This document shows, piece by piece, positions 9,299 through 17,408 of a stretch of 38,848 nucleotides of DNA (position 1 is its first letter; every line of letters begins with the position of its first letter). The translations under genes and the position numbers were made by a program. The stretch is taken from the NCBI GenBank assembly GCA_963558185.1, contig CAUWFE010000014.1:1-38848 (forward strand), in the 5' to 3' direction. The DNA comes from UMGS1663 sp963558185. GTDB lineage: Bacteria; Bacillota; Clostridia; TANB77; CAG-508. The notes beneath the pieces are model-generated. The model saw only the letters and a program-made list of their open reading frames with translations, did no database searches and had not been told where the DNA came from.

Positions 9299-9647
9299 GT
9301 AAGTAAATTGAATAGTCGCGTATAGCAAGACTGAAAAGTAGCGTACGAGGAAAGTCCGGGCCCCATAGAGCAAAGATGCTAGATAACGTCTAGTGAGGGT
9401 GACCTTAAGGAAAGTGCAACAGAAAATAACCGCCTTTTATAAAGGTAAGGGTGAAAAGGTGAGGTAAGAGCTTACCGCAAATATGGTGACATATTTGGTC
9501 AATGTAAACCCCATCTGGAGCAACACCGAGACTAGGAGGTTAAGACTGCTCGTCATCTCCTAAATTTGGTGGCTTGAGCCATATAGCAATATATGGACTA
9601 GATAAATGACTATTCAAGACAGAACCCGGCTTATAGATTTACTTATC
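9299..9647 (+). ncRNA. rnpB: RNase P RNA (bacterial)
   Basis: This is the catalytic RNA that trims the 5' leader of tRNA precursors. Conserved blocks are easy to read: GAGGAAAGTCCGGGC (9348-9362, 5' half of P4), ACAGAAAATAACCGCC, AAGGGTGAAAAGGTG, and the 3' ACAGAACCCGGCTTATAG. The ends pair (AAGTAAAT 9301-9308 with ATTTACTT 9637-9644) and so do the next arms (GAATAGTC with GACTATTC). The length of about 350 bases is normal. The RNA has its own promoter and terminator. Confidence 0.95.
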
Positions 9648-9651
9648 TAAG

Positions 9652-9681
9652 AATCCAGCTTATATATGATAGCTGGATTTT
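9652..9681 (+). terminator. rnpB terminator
   Basis: AATCCAGCT and AGCTGGATT pair around a 10-base loop, followed directly by TTTAG, just after the RNase P RNA. Confidence 0.85.
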
Positions 9682-9721
9682 TAGTTGTTTAATATTTTTA
9701 TGAGAATATGAGTAAGTTTTT

Positions 9722-10621
9722 TTATATAGAAAAGTTAGGTATAAAATTAATACAATTTTCTATATCATTAGGTAATGGAGCTATACATGTAATATTTTCT
9801 AAAGAAATAGGATGTATAAATTCTATTTTATAACTATGTAGAGCTTGTCTATTTATAAAAGAAGAGGGAACACCATATAGACTATCTCCTAATAAGGGAT
9901 GACCTATATGTTTCATATGTAGTCTAATTTGATGAGTTCTTCCTGTTTCTAATTTACATTGTATAACTGAAAAGTTATGTTTTATACTAATAGCAAGTAC
10001 ATTATAATGAGTAACTGCTTTCTCACCATTTATATTAATTTCGCGTTCAATAATACTTTCTGCTTTTCTTGCTATTGGAGCATCTATAATTCCAGAACCT
10101 TCTAATATTCCATTACATATTGCAATATATTCTTTTTGAAAGATATGTTCTTTCATTTGAGAGATTAAACATTCTTGTATATATTCATTTTTAGCAAAAA
10201 CAACAATTCCAGAAGTGTCTTTATCTATTCTATTAACAGGACGAATTTTTTTATATAATTTAATACTATTAAAGTAATAACTAATGCCATTTGATAAACT
10301 ATCTGTATAATGTGAATGTGAAGGATGTACAGGCATATTATATGGTTTATTTACAATTAATAAACTTTCATCTTCATAAATAATATCGATAGGCATATTT
10401 ATAGGAACGATATCATTTTCTTCAGAATAATTAAAAGAAATGCTAATTTTGTCATTTATAAGAACATTATCATTTACAAAACATTTAATATCATTTTTAT
10501 ATATACAATTTTGCCTTTTTAATTTAGTAAGTAATCTATGTGAAATTTTAAAATGCTTAATTAGAACATCTTTTACATTTTTATATGTATCTTGTGCTTT
10601 TATTATATATGTTAATTCCAT
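9722..10621 (-). CDS. RluA-family RNA pseudouridine synthase
   Basis: The enzyme converts uridine to pseudouridine in rRNA or tRNA. The central motif is NRIDKDTSGIVVFAKN with the catalytic aspartate at D133; most relatives have HRLD, so the first residue is N here. The N-terminal 60 residues resemble a small S4-like RNA-binding part. GRTHQIRLHMKHIGHPLLGD is the usual second conserved block. At 299 residues the length is normal. AAGGAG lies 5-8 bases upstream of the ATG on the minus strand. The target uridine (RluD-, RluC- or RluA-like) cannot be decided from this sequence. Confidence 0.9.
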   Translation of the reverse strand: MELTYIIKAQDTYKNVKDVLIKHFKISHRLLTKLKRQNCIYKNDIKCFVNDNVLINDKISISFNYSEENDIVPINMPIDIIYEDESLLIVNKPYNMPVHPSHSHYTDSLSNGISYYFNSIKLYKKIRPVNRIDKDTSGIVVFAKNEYIQECLISQMKEHIFQKEYIAICNGILEGSGIIDAPIARKAESIIEREININGEKAVTHYNVLAISIKHNFSVIQCKLETGRTHQIRLHMKHIGHPLLGDSLYGVPSSFINRQALHSYKIEFIHPISLENITCIAPLPNDIENCINFIPNFSI

Positions 10622-10664
10622 AAATTTCTCCTTATATTATTTTATTGTTTAAAATGATACTAGA

Positions 10665-10842
10665 TATTATGAGGTATAAGCTTTTCATTACATTCCTTAG
10701 GTTTATTACGAAATTTAAGAAATTCTAATTTATTTTATGGCACCCTTCCACTAAAGTGAACTCTTTCCATAAAATCACAAAGAATTTCTAAAATTTCTCC
10801 ATAAACATTCGTCATTTCATTCAAAGCTTATACCTCATAATA
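10665..10842. repeat. 178-base imperfect palindrome, MITE-like or long hairpin
   Basis: The outer arms TATTATGAGGTATAAGCTT (10665-10683) and its exact reverse complement (10824-10842) pair over 19 bp. The inner arms 10711-10740 and 10767-10796 pair with one internal loop (CCATAAAAT, AGAATTTCT and AAATTT all matched), and the tip has CACT-AA-AGTG. It fills the gap between the divergent rluA-type and pentapeptide genes and contains no gene. It could be a non-autonomous mobile element or a structural RNA. I see no second copy in the window and no clear target duplication. Confidence 0.7.
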
Positions 10843-10893
10843 TTTTAGTAAAACTTATAAAGAATGTATGACAAAAATTCTAGCATAAAAATA

Positions 10894-10922
10894 TTGAAAA
10901 ATCAATTAATGTTTTTTATAAT
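10894..10922 (+). promoter_or_regulatory. Promoter of the pentapeptide-repeat gene
   Basis: TTGAAA (10894-10899), 17 bases, TATAAT (10917-10922), 30 bases before the start codon and just outside the palindrome. Confidence 0.7.
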
Positions 10923-10952
10923 ATATTTAAAATAATTATAGAAGAGGGAAGC

Positions 10953-11561
10953 ATGGAAAAGATAGAAAATGTAAGAGAATATATATGTGAAAAAAGTGAG
11001 CAAGAAGAGGATATTTCATATAAAGCTTTTGAAAGTGAAGAAGAGGGAATTGACTGCTATGGAATTGAATTAAAAAATTGTGAATTTAAAAATTGTATTT
11101 ATCAAAATAGTAAATTTGTTAAAACATCATTTTCAAATGTAATATTCGAAAACTGTGATTTTTCTAATACAAATTTTAATGAAAGTACATTTGTTTGCAC
11201 AAAATTTAAAAATTGCAAATTTATAGGCTGTAAGTGCATAGAAACGTTATTTTTACAGGTTAGCATACAAAATAGTAATTTTAGTTATACAAATTTTTCT
11301 AATTCACAATTAAAAGATATATGTTTAGAAAATAGTATGTTGGTAATGTCTAATTTTGAAAATACAATACTAAAAAATACAAAAATTAAAGAGTGCAACT
11401 TAATGCAAAGCAGTTTTTTTGGAACTAATTTAAAAGGAATGGATTTTACAACTTGTAATATAGAAGGAATAACAGTAGATATAAAAGATTTAAAAGGAGC
11501 TATTGTAAATGAAATACAAGCTATAGATTTAGCTAAACTTCTAGGAATTATTATAAAATAG
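10953..11561 (+). CDS. Pentapeptide-repeat protein
   Basis: A 202-residue protein built of five-residue repeats with F/L/I at the centre and N/S/T/C around it, for example SKFVKT, CDFSNTNF, CKFIGC, SNFSYTNFSNS and TNLKGMDFTTC, across about residues 38-165. Such repeats fold into a right-handed four-sided helix. Known members include gyrase-protecting Qnr/MfpA proteins, but most have no known role, and nothing here identifies the target. The repeats are irregular and cysteine-rich. It has no signal peptide. GAAGAGGGA precedes the ATG. Confidence 0.8.
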   Translation: MEKIENVREYICEKSEQEEDISYKAFESEEEGIDCYGIELKNCEFKNCIYQNSKFVKTSFSNVIFENCDFSNTNFNESTFVCTKFKNCKFIGCKCIETLFLQVSIQNSNFSYTNFSNSQLKDICLENSMLVMSNFENTILKNTKIKECNLMQSSFFGTNLKGMDFTTCNIEGITVDIKDLKGAIVNEIQAIDLAKLLGIIIK

Positions 11562-11562
11562 G

Positions 11563-11591
11563 TTGTATTAACATAAAATATATAGTATAAT
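11563..11591 (+). promoter_or_regulatory. Probable promoter of the 11647 gene
   Basis: TTGTAT (11563-11568), 17 bases, TATAAT (11586-11591), directly after the stop of the pentapeptide gene. Confidence 0.5.
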
Positions 11592-11646
11592 TTAATAAGT
11601 AACTGATAAATTCTTTTTTCGTTAATTAACAAGGAGGAAAAAGCTT

Positions 11647-12471
11647 ATGAATTTAATAACAAGAAAGGAACTCTATAATTTAGATTGGAAGGTCTTACAA
11701 AATCACGCATTGACGTTTAAAGCTATTAATCAGCTAAAAACGTCTGATGAAGATGAAAAAGCTTATGCTTTTTATTTAGGAATGCGGGTCGAAGGGTATA
11801 GAAGCATCTTTTTTTATGAGGGTGATTATTCAAAAACAGAAAGTGAAGATGAAAAAGAGAGAAATTTATTATTAGTCTCTTTAGGAAAATGGTTTGAAGA
11901 AACTGTTTTGAAAAAAGATCCATCATTAGACTTAAAGTGTATCATTTTAGGAAAATCTAGCAATGTAGAGCTTGAAACATTTGACATTCAGTACAATTGG
12001 ATGAATTCAAATAAAACACTTACAGAGTTGCTGGTAAATGACTGGAATGAATTATATTTTAGAGCTTTAACTGTTATGGGAATATGGAAAATATTAAAAG
12101 TTAAAGAAGTGAATGGAGAAGATGTTCATGACATTAAGAAAACTCTTGAAGCCTTTTACTTCTATATTGGTATGAGAATGGTAACATATAGAGGGGTGTA
12201 CCCATATGAACCAGCTTTTGTGGATATCGATAGTATTGCTACAAATGCGCAATTAGAGGTAATTGTTGCAATGTTGGTTATGGGGCAAGAATTTGAAAAA
12301 ATTTACCTGCACAAAGAATATGGAACACCATTAGAAGATTTTTTATTTACAGACCATAAGAAGTTTTTACAAATGGCATATTCTCATCCAAAAATCGGAA
12401 AAACTATGCGTAGGAGGCAGACTTTTACCAACAGACTTTCCATTGAAGAGATAAGGAATTTGTTATATTAA
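11647..12471 (+). CDS. Unknown protein with an internal duplication
   Basis: A 274-residue soluble protein that I do not recognise. Residues 39-56 (AYAFYLGMRVEGYRSIFF) match residues 169-186 (AFYFYIGMRMVTYRGVYP). The shared core is Y-(L/I)-G-M-R-x3-Y-R followed by Y-E, and the flanking helices also correspond, so the protein looks like two copies of a domain of about 90 residues. AAGGAGG stands 8 bases before the ATG. It has its own promoter and a strong hairpin behind it, so it is probably a single-gene unit. Codons ending in G or C look more frequent than in neighbouring genes, which may hint at transfer. No function is proposed. Confidence 0.7.
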   Translation: MNLITRKELYNLDWKVLQNHALTFKAINQLKTSDEDEKAYAFYLGMRVEGYRSIFFYEGDYSKTESEDEKERNLLLVSLGKWFEETVLKKDPSLDLKCIILGKSSNVELETFDIQYNWMNSNKTLTELLVNDWNELYFRALTVMGIWKILKVKEVNGEDVHDIKKTLEAFYFYIGMRMVTYRGVYPYEPAFVDIDSIATNAQLEVIVAMLVMGQEFEKIYLHKEYGTPLEDFLFTDHKKFLQMAYSHPKIGKTMRRRQTFTNRLSIEEIRNLLY

Positions 12472-12486
12472 AATAAGCAAAAACAG

Positions 12487-12515
12487 GAAGCCACTTCATT
12501 TTATGAGGTGGCTTC
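12487..12515 (+). terminator. Strong hairpin after the 11647 gene
   Basis: GAAGCCACTTCAT pairs with ATGAGGTGGCTTC (one G-T pair) around a 3-base loop. It is followed by TTGTG rather than a solid T-run, but it is the likely terminator. Confidence 0.65.
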
Positions 12516-12600
12516 TTGTGTATAATATATATTTTTTTAGTTATCTAAAAAATGAAGTAAATTGTTAATAATAATTAATTATAAAAATACTAAAAATCTC

Positions 12601-12629
12601 TTGTGCTTTTTTACTTTTAAATATATAAT
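12601..12629 (+). promoter_or_regulatory. Probable pta-ackA promoter
   Basis: TTGTGC (12601-12606), 17 bases, TATAAT (12624-12629), ending 31 bases before the pta start. Confidence 0.5.
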
Positions 12630-12660
12630 AAAAGCATCACAAAAAGGAGGACTTGAAATA

Positions 12661-13662
12661 ATGTCATTTATTGATGAAATTAAAAATAGAGCAAAGCAAG
12701 ATATTAAAACAATAATTCTTCCAGAAGGAGAAGATATAAGAGTTTTAAAAGCTGCATCTATGACAAAAAAAGCTGAATTTGCAGATGTTATAATTTTAGG
12801 ACAAAAAGATGAAATAATTAATTTAGCAAAAGAAAATAATATTGATTTACAAGATGTAAAAATTATTGATCCACAAAAATCTGAAAAATTTAGTTATTAT
12901 GCTAATCAACTATATGAATTAAGAAAAGCAAAAGGCATAACTTTAGAAAAAGCAAAAGAATTATTGAAAGAAAATATTTATTTTGCAACAATGATGCTTA
13001 AAGAAGGAGACTGTGATGGTTTAGTATCTGGAGCTTGTCATTCTACTAGTAATACTTTAAGACCTGCATTACAAATTTTGAAAACAGCACCAGGAACAAA
13101 ATTAGTTTCCGCCTTTTTTGTAATGGTAACACAAGAAAAAACTTTAGGAAAAGATGGAACTTTTGTATTTGGTGACTGTGGATTAAATGAATATCCAGAT
13201 GCAGAAGCATTATCTGAAATAGCAATATCTTCAGCAAAATCATTTAAACAATTAGTAGGAGATGAGCCAAGAGTTGCTATGCTTTCATATTCTACATATG
13301 GAAGTGCACATTCTCCATTAGCAGATAAAGTAGTAGAAGCAACACAAATTTTAAAGGAAAAAAATCCAGATTTTATTTTTGATGGAGAATTACAATTAGA
13401 TGCTGCTATTATTCCTGAAATAGCAGAAAGAAAAGCAAAAGGAAGCCCTTTAGAAGGAAAAGCTAATGTATTAATATTCCCAGATTTAGATGCTGGAAAT
13501 ATTGGATATAAATTAGTACAAAGATTAGGAAAAGCAGAGGCTTATGGCCCACTTTGCCAAGGAATTGCAAAGCCAGTTAATGATTTATCAAGAGGTTGTT
13601 CAGCAGAAGACATCACAGGAGTAATTGCAATTACAGCAGTGCAAGCACAATTACAAGATTAA
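12661..13662 (+). CDS. pta: Phosphate acetyltransferase
   Basis: Pta converts acetyl-CoA and phosphate to acetyl phosphate, the first step of the acetate branch that yields ATP through acetate kinase. The 333-residue product is the normal length for the short Pta form. Visible family blocks are DGLVSGACHSTSNTLRPALQ, MLSYSTYGSA, GELQLDAAI, and the C-terminal NVLIFPDLDAGNIGYK and QRLGKAEAYGPL. The reading frame extends upstream, but AGGAGG (12645-12650) and the start MSFIDEI fix the ATG at 12661. ackA follows after 19 bases, so pta and the two ack genes form an operon. Confidence 0.95.
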   Translation: MSFIDEIKNRAKQDIKTIILPEGEDIRVLKAASMTKKAEFADVIILGQKDEIINLAKENNIDLQDVKIIDPQKSEKFSYYANQLYELRKAKGITLEKAKELLKENIYFATMMLKEGDCDGLVSGACHSTSNTLRPALQILKTAPGTKLVSAFFVMVTQEKTLGKDGTFVFGDCGLNEYPDAEALSEIAISSAKSFKQLVGDEPRVAMLSYSTYGSAHSPLADKVVEATQILKEKNPDFIFDGELQLDAAIIPEIAERKAKGSPLEGKANVLIFPDLDAGNIGYKLVQRLGKAEAYGPLCQGIAKPVNDLSRGCSAEDITGVIAITAVQAQLQD

Positions 13663-13681
13663 AAGAAAGGATGTCATGTAT

Positions 13682-14875
13682 ATGAAAATATTAGTATTAA
13701 ACTGTGGAAGTTCTTCATTAAAATATCAATTAATAGATATGGAGAATGAAAAAGTAATAGCAAAAGGTTATTTTGAAAGAATAGGAAATTACGATTCTTT
13801 TGTAACACACAAAGTAAATGGAGAAAAATATCGTTATGATGTTATTGCAAGAAACCATGGAGATGCTATAAAATTTGTTTTAAAACAATTTACAGATGAA
13901 AAGTATCCTGTAATAAAGAGTTTAGATGAAATTACAGCTATAGGCCATAGAGTTGTACATGGTGGAGAGAAATTTAAAGAATCTACTATTATAACAGAAG
14001 AAGTAAAAAAAGGAATTGAAGAAGCTATTACATTTGCACCATTGCATAATCCTGCACATCTTCAAGGAATAAAAGCAGCAGAAGAAAATTTACCAGGAAA
14101 AATTAATGTTGCAGTATTTGATACAGCATTCCACCAAACAATGCCAAAAGAGCATTATTTATATCCAATACCTATGGAATATTATGAAAAATATGGAATT
14201 CGTAAATATGGAGCACATGGAACCTCTCATAAATATGTATCTCAAAAAGTTGCTGAATTAATGGGAAAACCAATAGAAGATTTAAAAATTATAACTTGTC
14301 ATATTGGGCAAGGAGCTAGTCTTTGTGCAGTACAAGGAGGAAAGAGTGTAGATACATCTATGGGATTAACACCTTTAGGTGGTGTGGCTATGGGAAGTCG
14401 TTCAGGAGACATAGACCCTTCAGTTATTACATATATTATGGAAAAAGAAAACTTAAATGCAGCTCAAGTAGAACATATTTTAAATAAAAAATCTGGATTA
14501 TTAGCTTTATCAGGTATTTCAGCAGATAATAGAGATGTAGAAAGGGCAATAGAGCAAGGAGATGAAAGAGCAATATTAGCTCTTAAAGCATATGATTATA
14601 TAATTGCTCAATATATTGGAAAATATGCAGTTACAATGAATGGAGTAGATGCAATTGTATTTACTGCTGGAGTTGGAGAGAAAGGCCCTATTACTAGAGA
14701 AGATGTATGTAACTATTTAGGATTTATGGGAGTTGAATTGAATAAAGAAATAAATAATATCACAAAGGATAAAGAAACAGAAATTTCTACTCCTAATTCT
14801 AAAGTGAAAGTTTGGGTAATACCTACAAATGAAGAGCTAATGATAGCTCGTGAAACTGTAAATTTAATAAAATAG
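13682..14875 (+). CDS. ackA: Acetate kinase, first copy
   Basis: The enzyme converts acetyl phosphate and ADP to acetate and ATP. At 397 residues it is full length. It has NCGSSSLKYQL at the N-terminus, GHRVVHGGE, APLHNPAH, FDTAFHQTMP, GAHGTSHKYV, MGSRSGDIDPS and the C-terminal TNEELMIARET. The position that is usually Asn in the H-x-G-N-G-A-S loop is Gln (HIGQGAS). The ATG at 13682 is preferred over the in-frame ATG at 13676 because of spacing to AAAGGATG. It lies 15 bases before a second copy and closely resembles it in parts. Confidence 0.95.
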   Translation: MKILVLNCGSSSLKYQLIDMENEKVIAKGYFERIGNYDSFVTHKVNGEKYRYDVIARNHGDAIKFVLKQFTDEKYPVIKSLDEITAIGHRVVHGGEKFKESTIITEEVKKGIEEAITFAPLHNPAHLQGIKAAEENLPGKINVAVFDTAFHQTMPKEHYLYPIPMEYYEKYGIRKYGAHGTSHKYVSQKVAELMGKPIEDLKIITCHIGQGASLCAVQGGKSVDTSMGLTPLGGVAMGSRSGDIDPSVITYIMEKENLNAAQVEHILNKKSGLLALSGISADNRDVERAIEQGDERAILALKAYDYIIAQYIGKYAVTMNGVDAIVFTAGVGEKGPITREDVCNYLGFMGVELNKEINNITKDKETEISTPNSKVKVWVIPTNEELMIARETVNLIK

Positions 14876-14890
14876 AGAGGATTTGAAAAA

Positions 14891-16081
14891 ATGAAAATAT
14901 TAGTATTAAATTGTGGAAGTTCTTCATTAAAATATCAATTAATAGATATGGAAAATGAAAGTGTAGTAGCAAAAGGAAATTTTGAAAGAATAGGGGAGAA
15001 AGAGTCTTTTTTAACACATAAAATAAATAGTGAAAAATATGTATTTAATGAAACTGTTTTAAATCATGAAGAAGCATTGAAAATTATTATGAGAGAATTA
15101 TTAAATTCTAAATATCCAGCAATTACAAGTTTATCTGAAATAGATGCTGTAGGTCACAGAATTGTTGCTGGTGGGGAAATATTTGATAAATCTGTAGTAA
15201 TTGATGAAAATGTTATTAAAGGAATTGAAGAATGTAGCAAATTAGCGCCATTACATAATCCTGCTGCAATACTTGGTATTAAAGCATGTCAAACTGAGAT
15301 GCCTGAAATTCCAATGGTAGCAGTATTTGATACAGCATTTCATCAAACAATGCCAAAAGAAAATTACTTGTATCCAATACCTATGGAATACTATGAAAAA
15401 TATGGAATTCGTAAATATGGAGCACATGGAACTTCTCATCAATTTGTATCTATTTTAGCAGGAGAAATGTTAAACAAAGATATAAAAGATTTAAAAATAG
15501 TAACATGTCACTTAGGGCAAGGTGCTAGTATATGTGCAGTACAAGGTGGAAAAAGTATAGATACATCAATGGGATTAACTCCTTTAGGAGGAATAACAAT
15601 GGTAACACGTTCAGGAGATTTAGATCCATCTGTGGTAACCGCTATAATGAAAAGAGAAGGACTAACACCTGACGAAACAGAAAATATATTAAATAAAAAA
15701 TCTGGTTTAACAGCAATTTCTAAATTACCACCAGATTTTAGAACAATAGAGGAAGCAGCTTATGAAGGAAATGAAGATGCTAAAGTTGCAATTAAAAAGT
15801 TTGTATCTACAGTAGCTCAATACATTGCTAGATATGCAATTGAAATGGAAGGCATAGATGCAATAGTATTTACAGGAGGAATTGGAGAAAATCAATTCCA
15901 TGTAAGAGAAGCAATATGTAATAAATTAAAATTCATGGGAGTAGAAATTGATGCTAAGAAAAATGAAGTAAAAGGTGAACAAATAGATTTATCTTCTGAA
16001 AATTCTAAAGTTAAAATATTATTAATTCCAACAAATGAGGAATTAGCAATAGCAAGAGATACAAAGAATTTAGTAAAATAA
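14891..16081 (+). CDS. ackA: Acetate kinase, second copy, divergent active-site loops
   Basis: A 396-residue tandem paralogue of the preceding gene. Most catalytic residues known from the Methanosarcina enzyme are kept: N7, R90, H122, D147, H179 and R240 here. Two loops differ. The usual M-G-T-R-S-G-D is MVTRSGD with V238 in place of the conserved glycine, and the nucleotide-side loop usually like SGISSDxRD is ISKLPPDFRTIE. The first copy's glycine is intact. The first 70 bases of the two genes differ at only two silent positions, and the segment from VFDTAFHQTMP through GAHGTSH is also very similar, while the rest has diverged, which suggests gene conversion. It may prefer another substrate or be a slower acetate kinase. 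Confidence 0.9.
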   Translation: MKILVLNCGSSSLKYQLIDMENESVVAKGNFERIGEKESFLTHKINSEKYVFNETVLNHEEALKIIMRELLNSKYPAITSLSEIDAVGHRIVAGGEIFDKSVVIDENVIKGIEECSKLAPLHNPAAILGIKACQTEMPEIPMVAVFDTAFHQTMPKENYLYPIPMEYYEKYGIRKYGAHGTSHQFVSILAGEMLNKDIKDLKIVTCHLGQGASICAVQGGKSIDTSMGLTPLGGITMVTRSGDLDPSVVTAIMKREGLTPDETENILNKKSGLTAISKLPPDFRTIEEAAYEGNEDAKVAIKKFVSTVAQYIARYAIEMEGIDAIVFTGGIGENQFHVREAICNKLKFMGVEIDAKKNEVKGEQIDLSSENSKVKILLIPTNEELAIARDTKNLVK

Positions 16082-16098
16082 TGAAGATTATTTAGTTT

Positions 16099-16127
16099 TT
16101 GAACTCTATTTTACATAATATCATAAT
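16099..16127 (+). promoter_or_regulatory. Possible dpaB promoter
   Basis: TTGAAC (16099-16104), 17 bases, CATAAT (16122-16127). Moderate fit. Family genes are usually under a mother-cell sporulation sigma factor, which I could not identify here. Confidence 0.3.
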
Positions 16128-16152
16128 ATATAAGTAGAAGGGAGGGATAAAA

Positions 16153-16732
16153 TTGAAACTAAAAGGAAAGAAAATAGGCTTTTGTTTTACTGGCTCTTTT
16201 TGCACTTTTTCAACAGTTATAACTTATTTGAAACAAATTGTAAAAGAAGGAGCAGAAGTATTACCAATTATGTCTTTTCATGCATATAAGTTAGATACAA
16301 AATTCGGTAAAGCACAAGAATTTATAGATAATATAGAAGAAATTACAGGTAATAAAATAATTCATACTATTCAAGACGCCGAACCGATAGGACCTAAAAA
16401 ATTAACAGATATTATGGTAGTAATACCTTGTAGTGGAAATACATTGGCTAAATTAGCAAATGGAGTTACAGATACTCCTGCTACAATGGCTGTAAAATCA
16501 CATTTACGTAATCAAAATCCTGTAGTTATTGGAATTTCTACAAATGATGCTTTGGCACGGAAGTGGTGAAAATATTGGAAAGTTACTAAATAGAAAAAAT
16601 TATTATTTTGTACCATTTAAACAAGATAACCCTATTACTAAACCTTGTTCATTAGTATTTGATAAAAATTATATTATACAGGCAATTGAACAAGCATTAG
16701 ATGGAGAACAAATTCAACCAATATTAACATAA
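16153..16732 (+). pseudogene. dpaB: Dipicolinate synthase subunit B, frameshifted
   Basis: DpaB (SpoVFB) is the flavoprotein-like subunit that, with DpaA, makes dipicolinic acid for the spore core. It starts at TTG 16153 behind GGAGGG. The first frame reads KIGFCFTGSFCTFST, PIMSFHA, PIGPKKLTDIMVVIPCSGNT, and then ISTNDAL before running into a stop. The next frame continues GSGENIGKLLNRKNYYFVPF to QIQPILT. Removing one C at 16558 (GCA C GGA) restores NDALAGSGENIGK and a 192-residue protein of normal size. dpaA, usually adjacent, is not here; ackA lies upstream. The indel is either a real loss or a base error. Confidence 0.85.
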
Positions 16733-16736
16733 ACAC

Positions 16737-16765
16737 TTGAAATGTTATGTAAAATATTATATAAT
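16737..16765 (+). promoter_or_regulatory. Promoter of the GNAT-like gene
   Basis: TTGAAA (16737-16742), 17 bases, TATAAT (16760-16765). Confidence 0.7.
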
Positions 16766-16795
16766 AAATGTACTAAAAACGTAGGAGGAAGGAAT

Positions 16796-17335
16796 ATGAA
16801 AAACAATTGTTGCCTTCAATGTAATAAAGTTACTTTAACTCCTATTTCTCCAGAAGACTTTAAAGAAATAAAATATCTTATATTTAAAGAGCGGGAAAAT
16901 TTAAAAACTGCTTTTCCTTTTATTATTAATATAGATACATTTATTCAAGAATTGAAAAAAATCAATTTAAACACTAATTATATGGTACTGAAAGTACTTA
17001 ATCGGTGTAGAATAATTATTGGAATAATAATTCTTGAAAAGAAAAAGGATAAAGTGATTTTATATTATTTCTTAGGCTCAAGGTATAGGAATTATTCCTT
17101 TTTAACAGTAAAAGAAGTTATACAATATTTAGAAAATGCATTTGACTTTAAAAAAATTGAAACATATGCTGAAGAAACAATGTTTAAAAAATGTAATAAA
17201 AAATCATTTTTAGAAAAGTCTTCTTTAAATTTCAAAAAGCAATATACAAAAAAATCTTCTGGAAGGAATAAACAAGTAGTTACATTTTCAAGAAAATTAT
17301 GTAATTACAAAGAACAAACAAAGCCACCAATCTAA
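16796..17335 (+). CDS. Divergent GNAT-like protein
   Basis: A 179-residue protein. Residues 12-120 read like a RimJ/RimL-type N-acetyltransferase: TLTPISPEDFKEIKYLI at the start, a central strand IIGIIILEKK, YYFLGSRYRNYSFLTVKEV where the acetyl-CoA loop would be, and a strand KKIETYAEE. The usual R/Q-x-x-G-x-A/G loop is poorly kept, so activity is uncertain. The last 60 residues are Lys-rich. AGGAGG (16783-16788) supports the ATG at 16796; the in-frame upstream extension lies over the promoter. A terminator stem overlaps the last codons. Confidence 0.5.
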   Translation: MKNNCCLQCNKVTLTPISPEDFKEIKYLIFKERENLKTAFPFIINIDTFIQELKKINLNTNYMVLKVLNRCRIIIGIIILEKKKDKVILYYFLGSRYRNYSFLTVKEVIQYLENAFDFKKIETYAEETMFKKCNKKSFLEKSSLNFKKQYTKKSSGRNKQVVTFSRKLCNYKEQTKPPI

Positions 17336-17350
17336 GGGTGGTTTTGTTTG
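17315..17350 (+). terminator. Terminator overlapping the end of the GNAT-like gene
   Basis: CAAACAAAGCCACC (17315-17328) pairs with GGTGGTTTTGTTTG (17337-17350) with one G-T pair and an 8-base loop, followed by TTTTGG. Confidence 0.75.
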
Positions 17351-17408
17351 TTTTGGTACTTAATTTGTGTGGTTTTACGAAGCAAATTACATATTGAGAA
17401 TTTATTTT

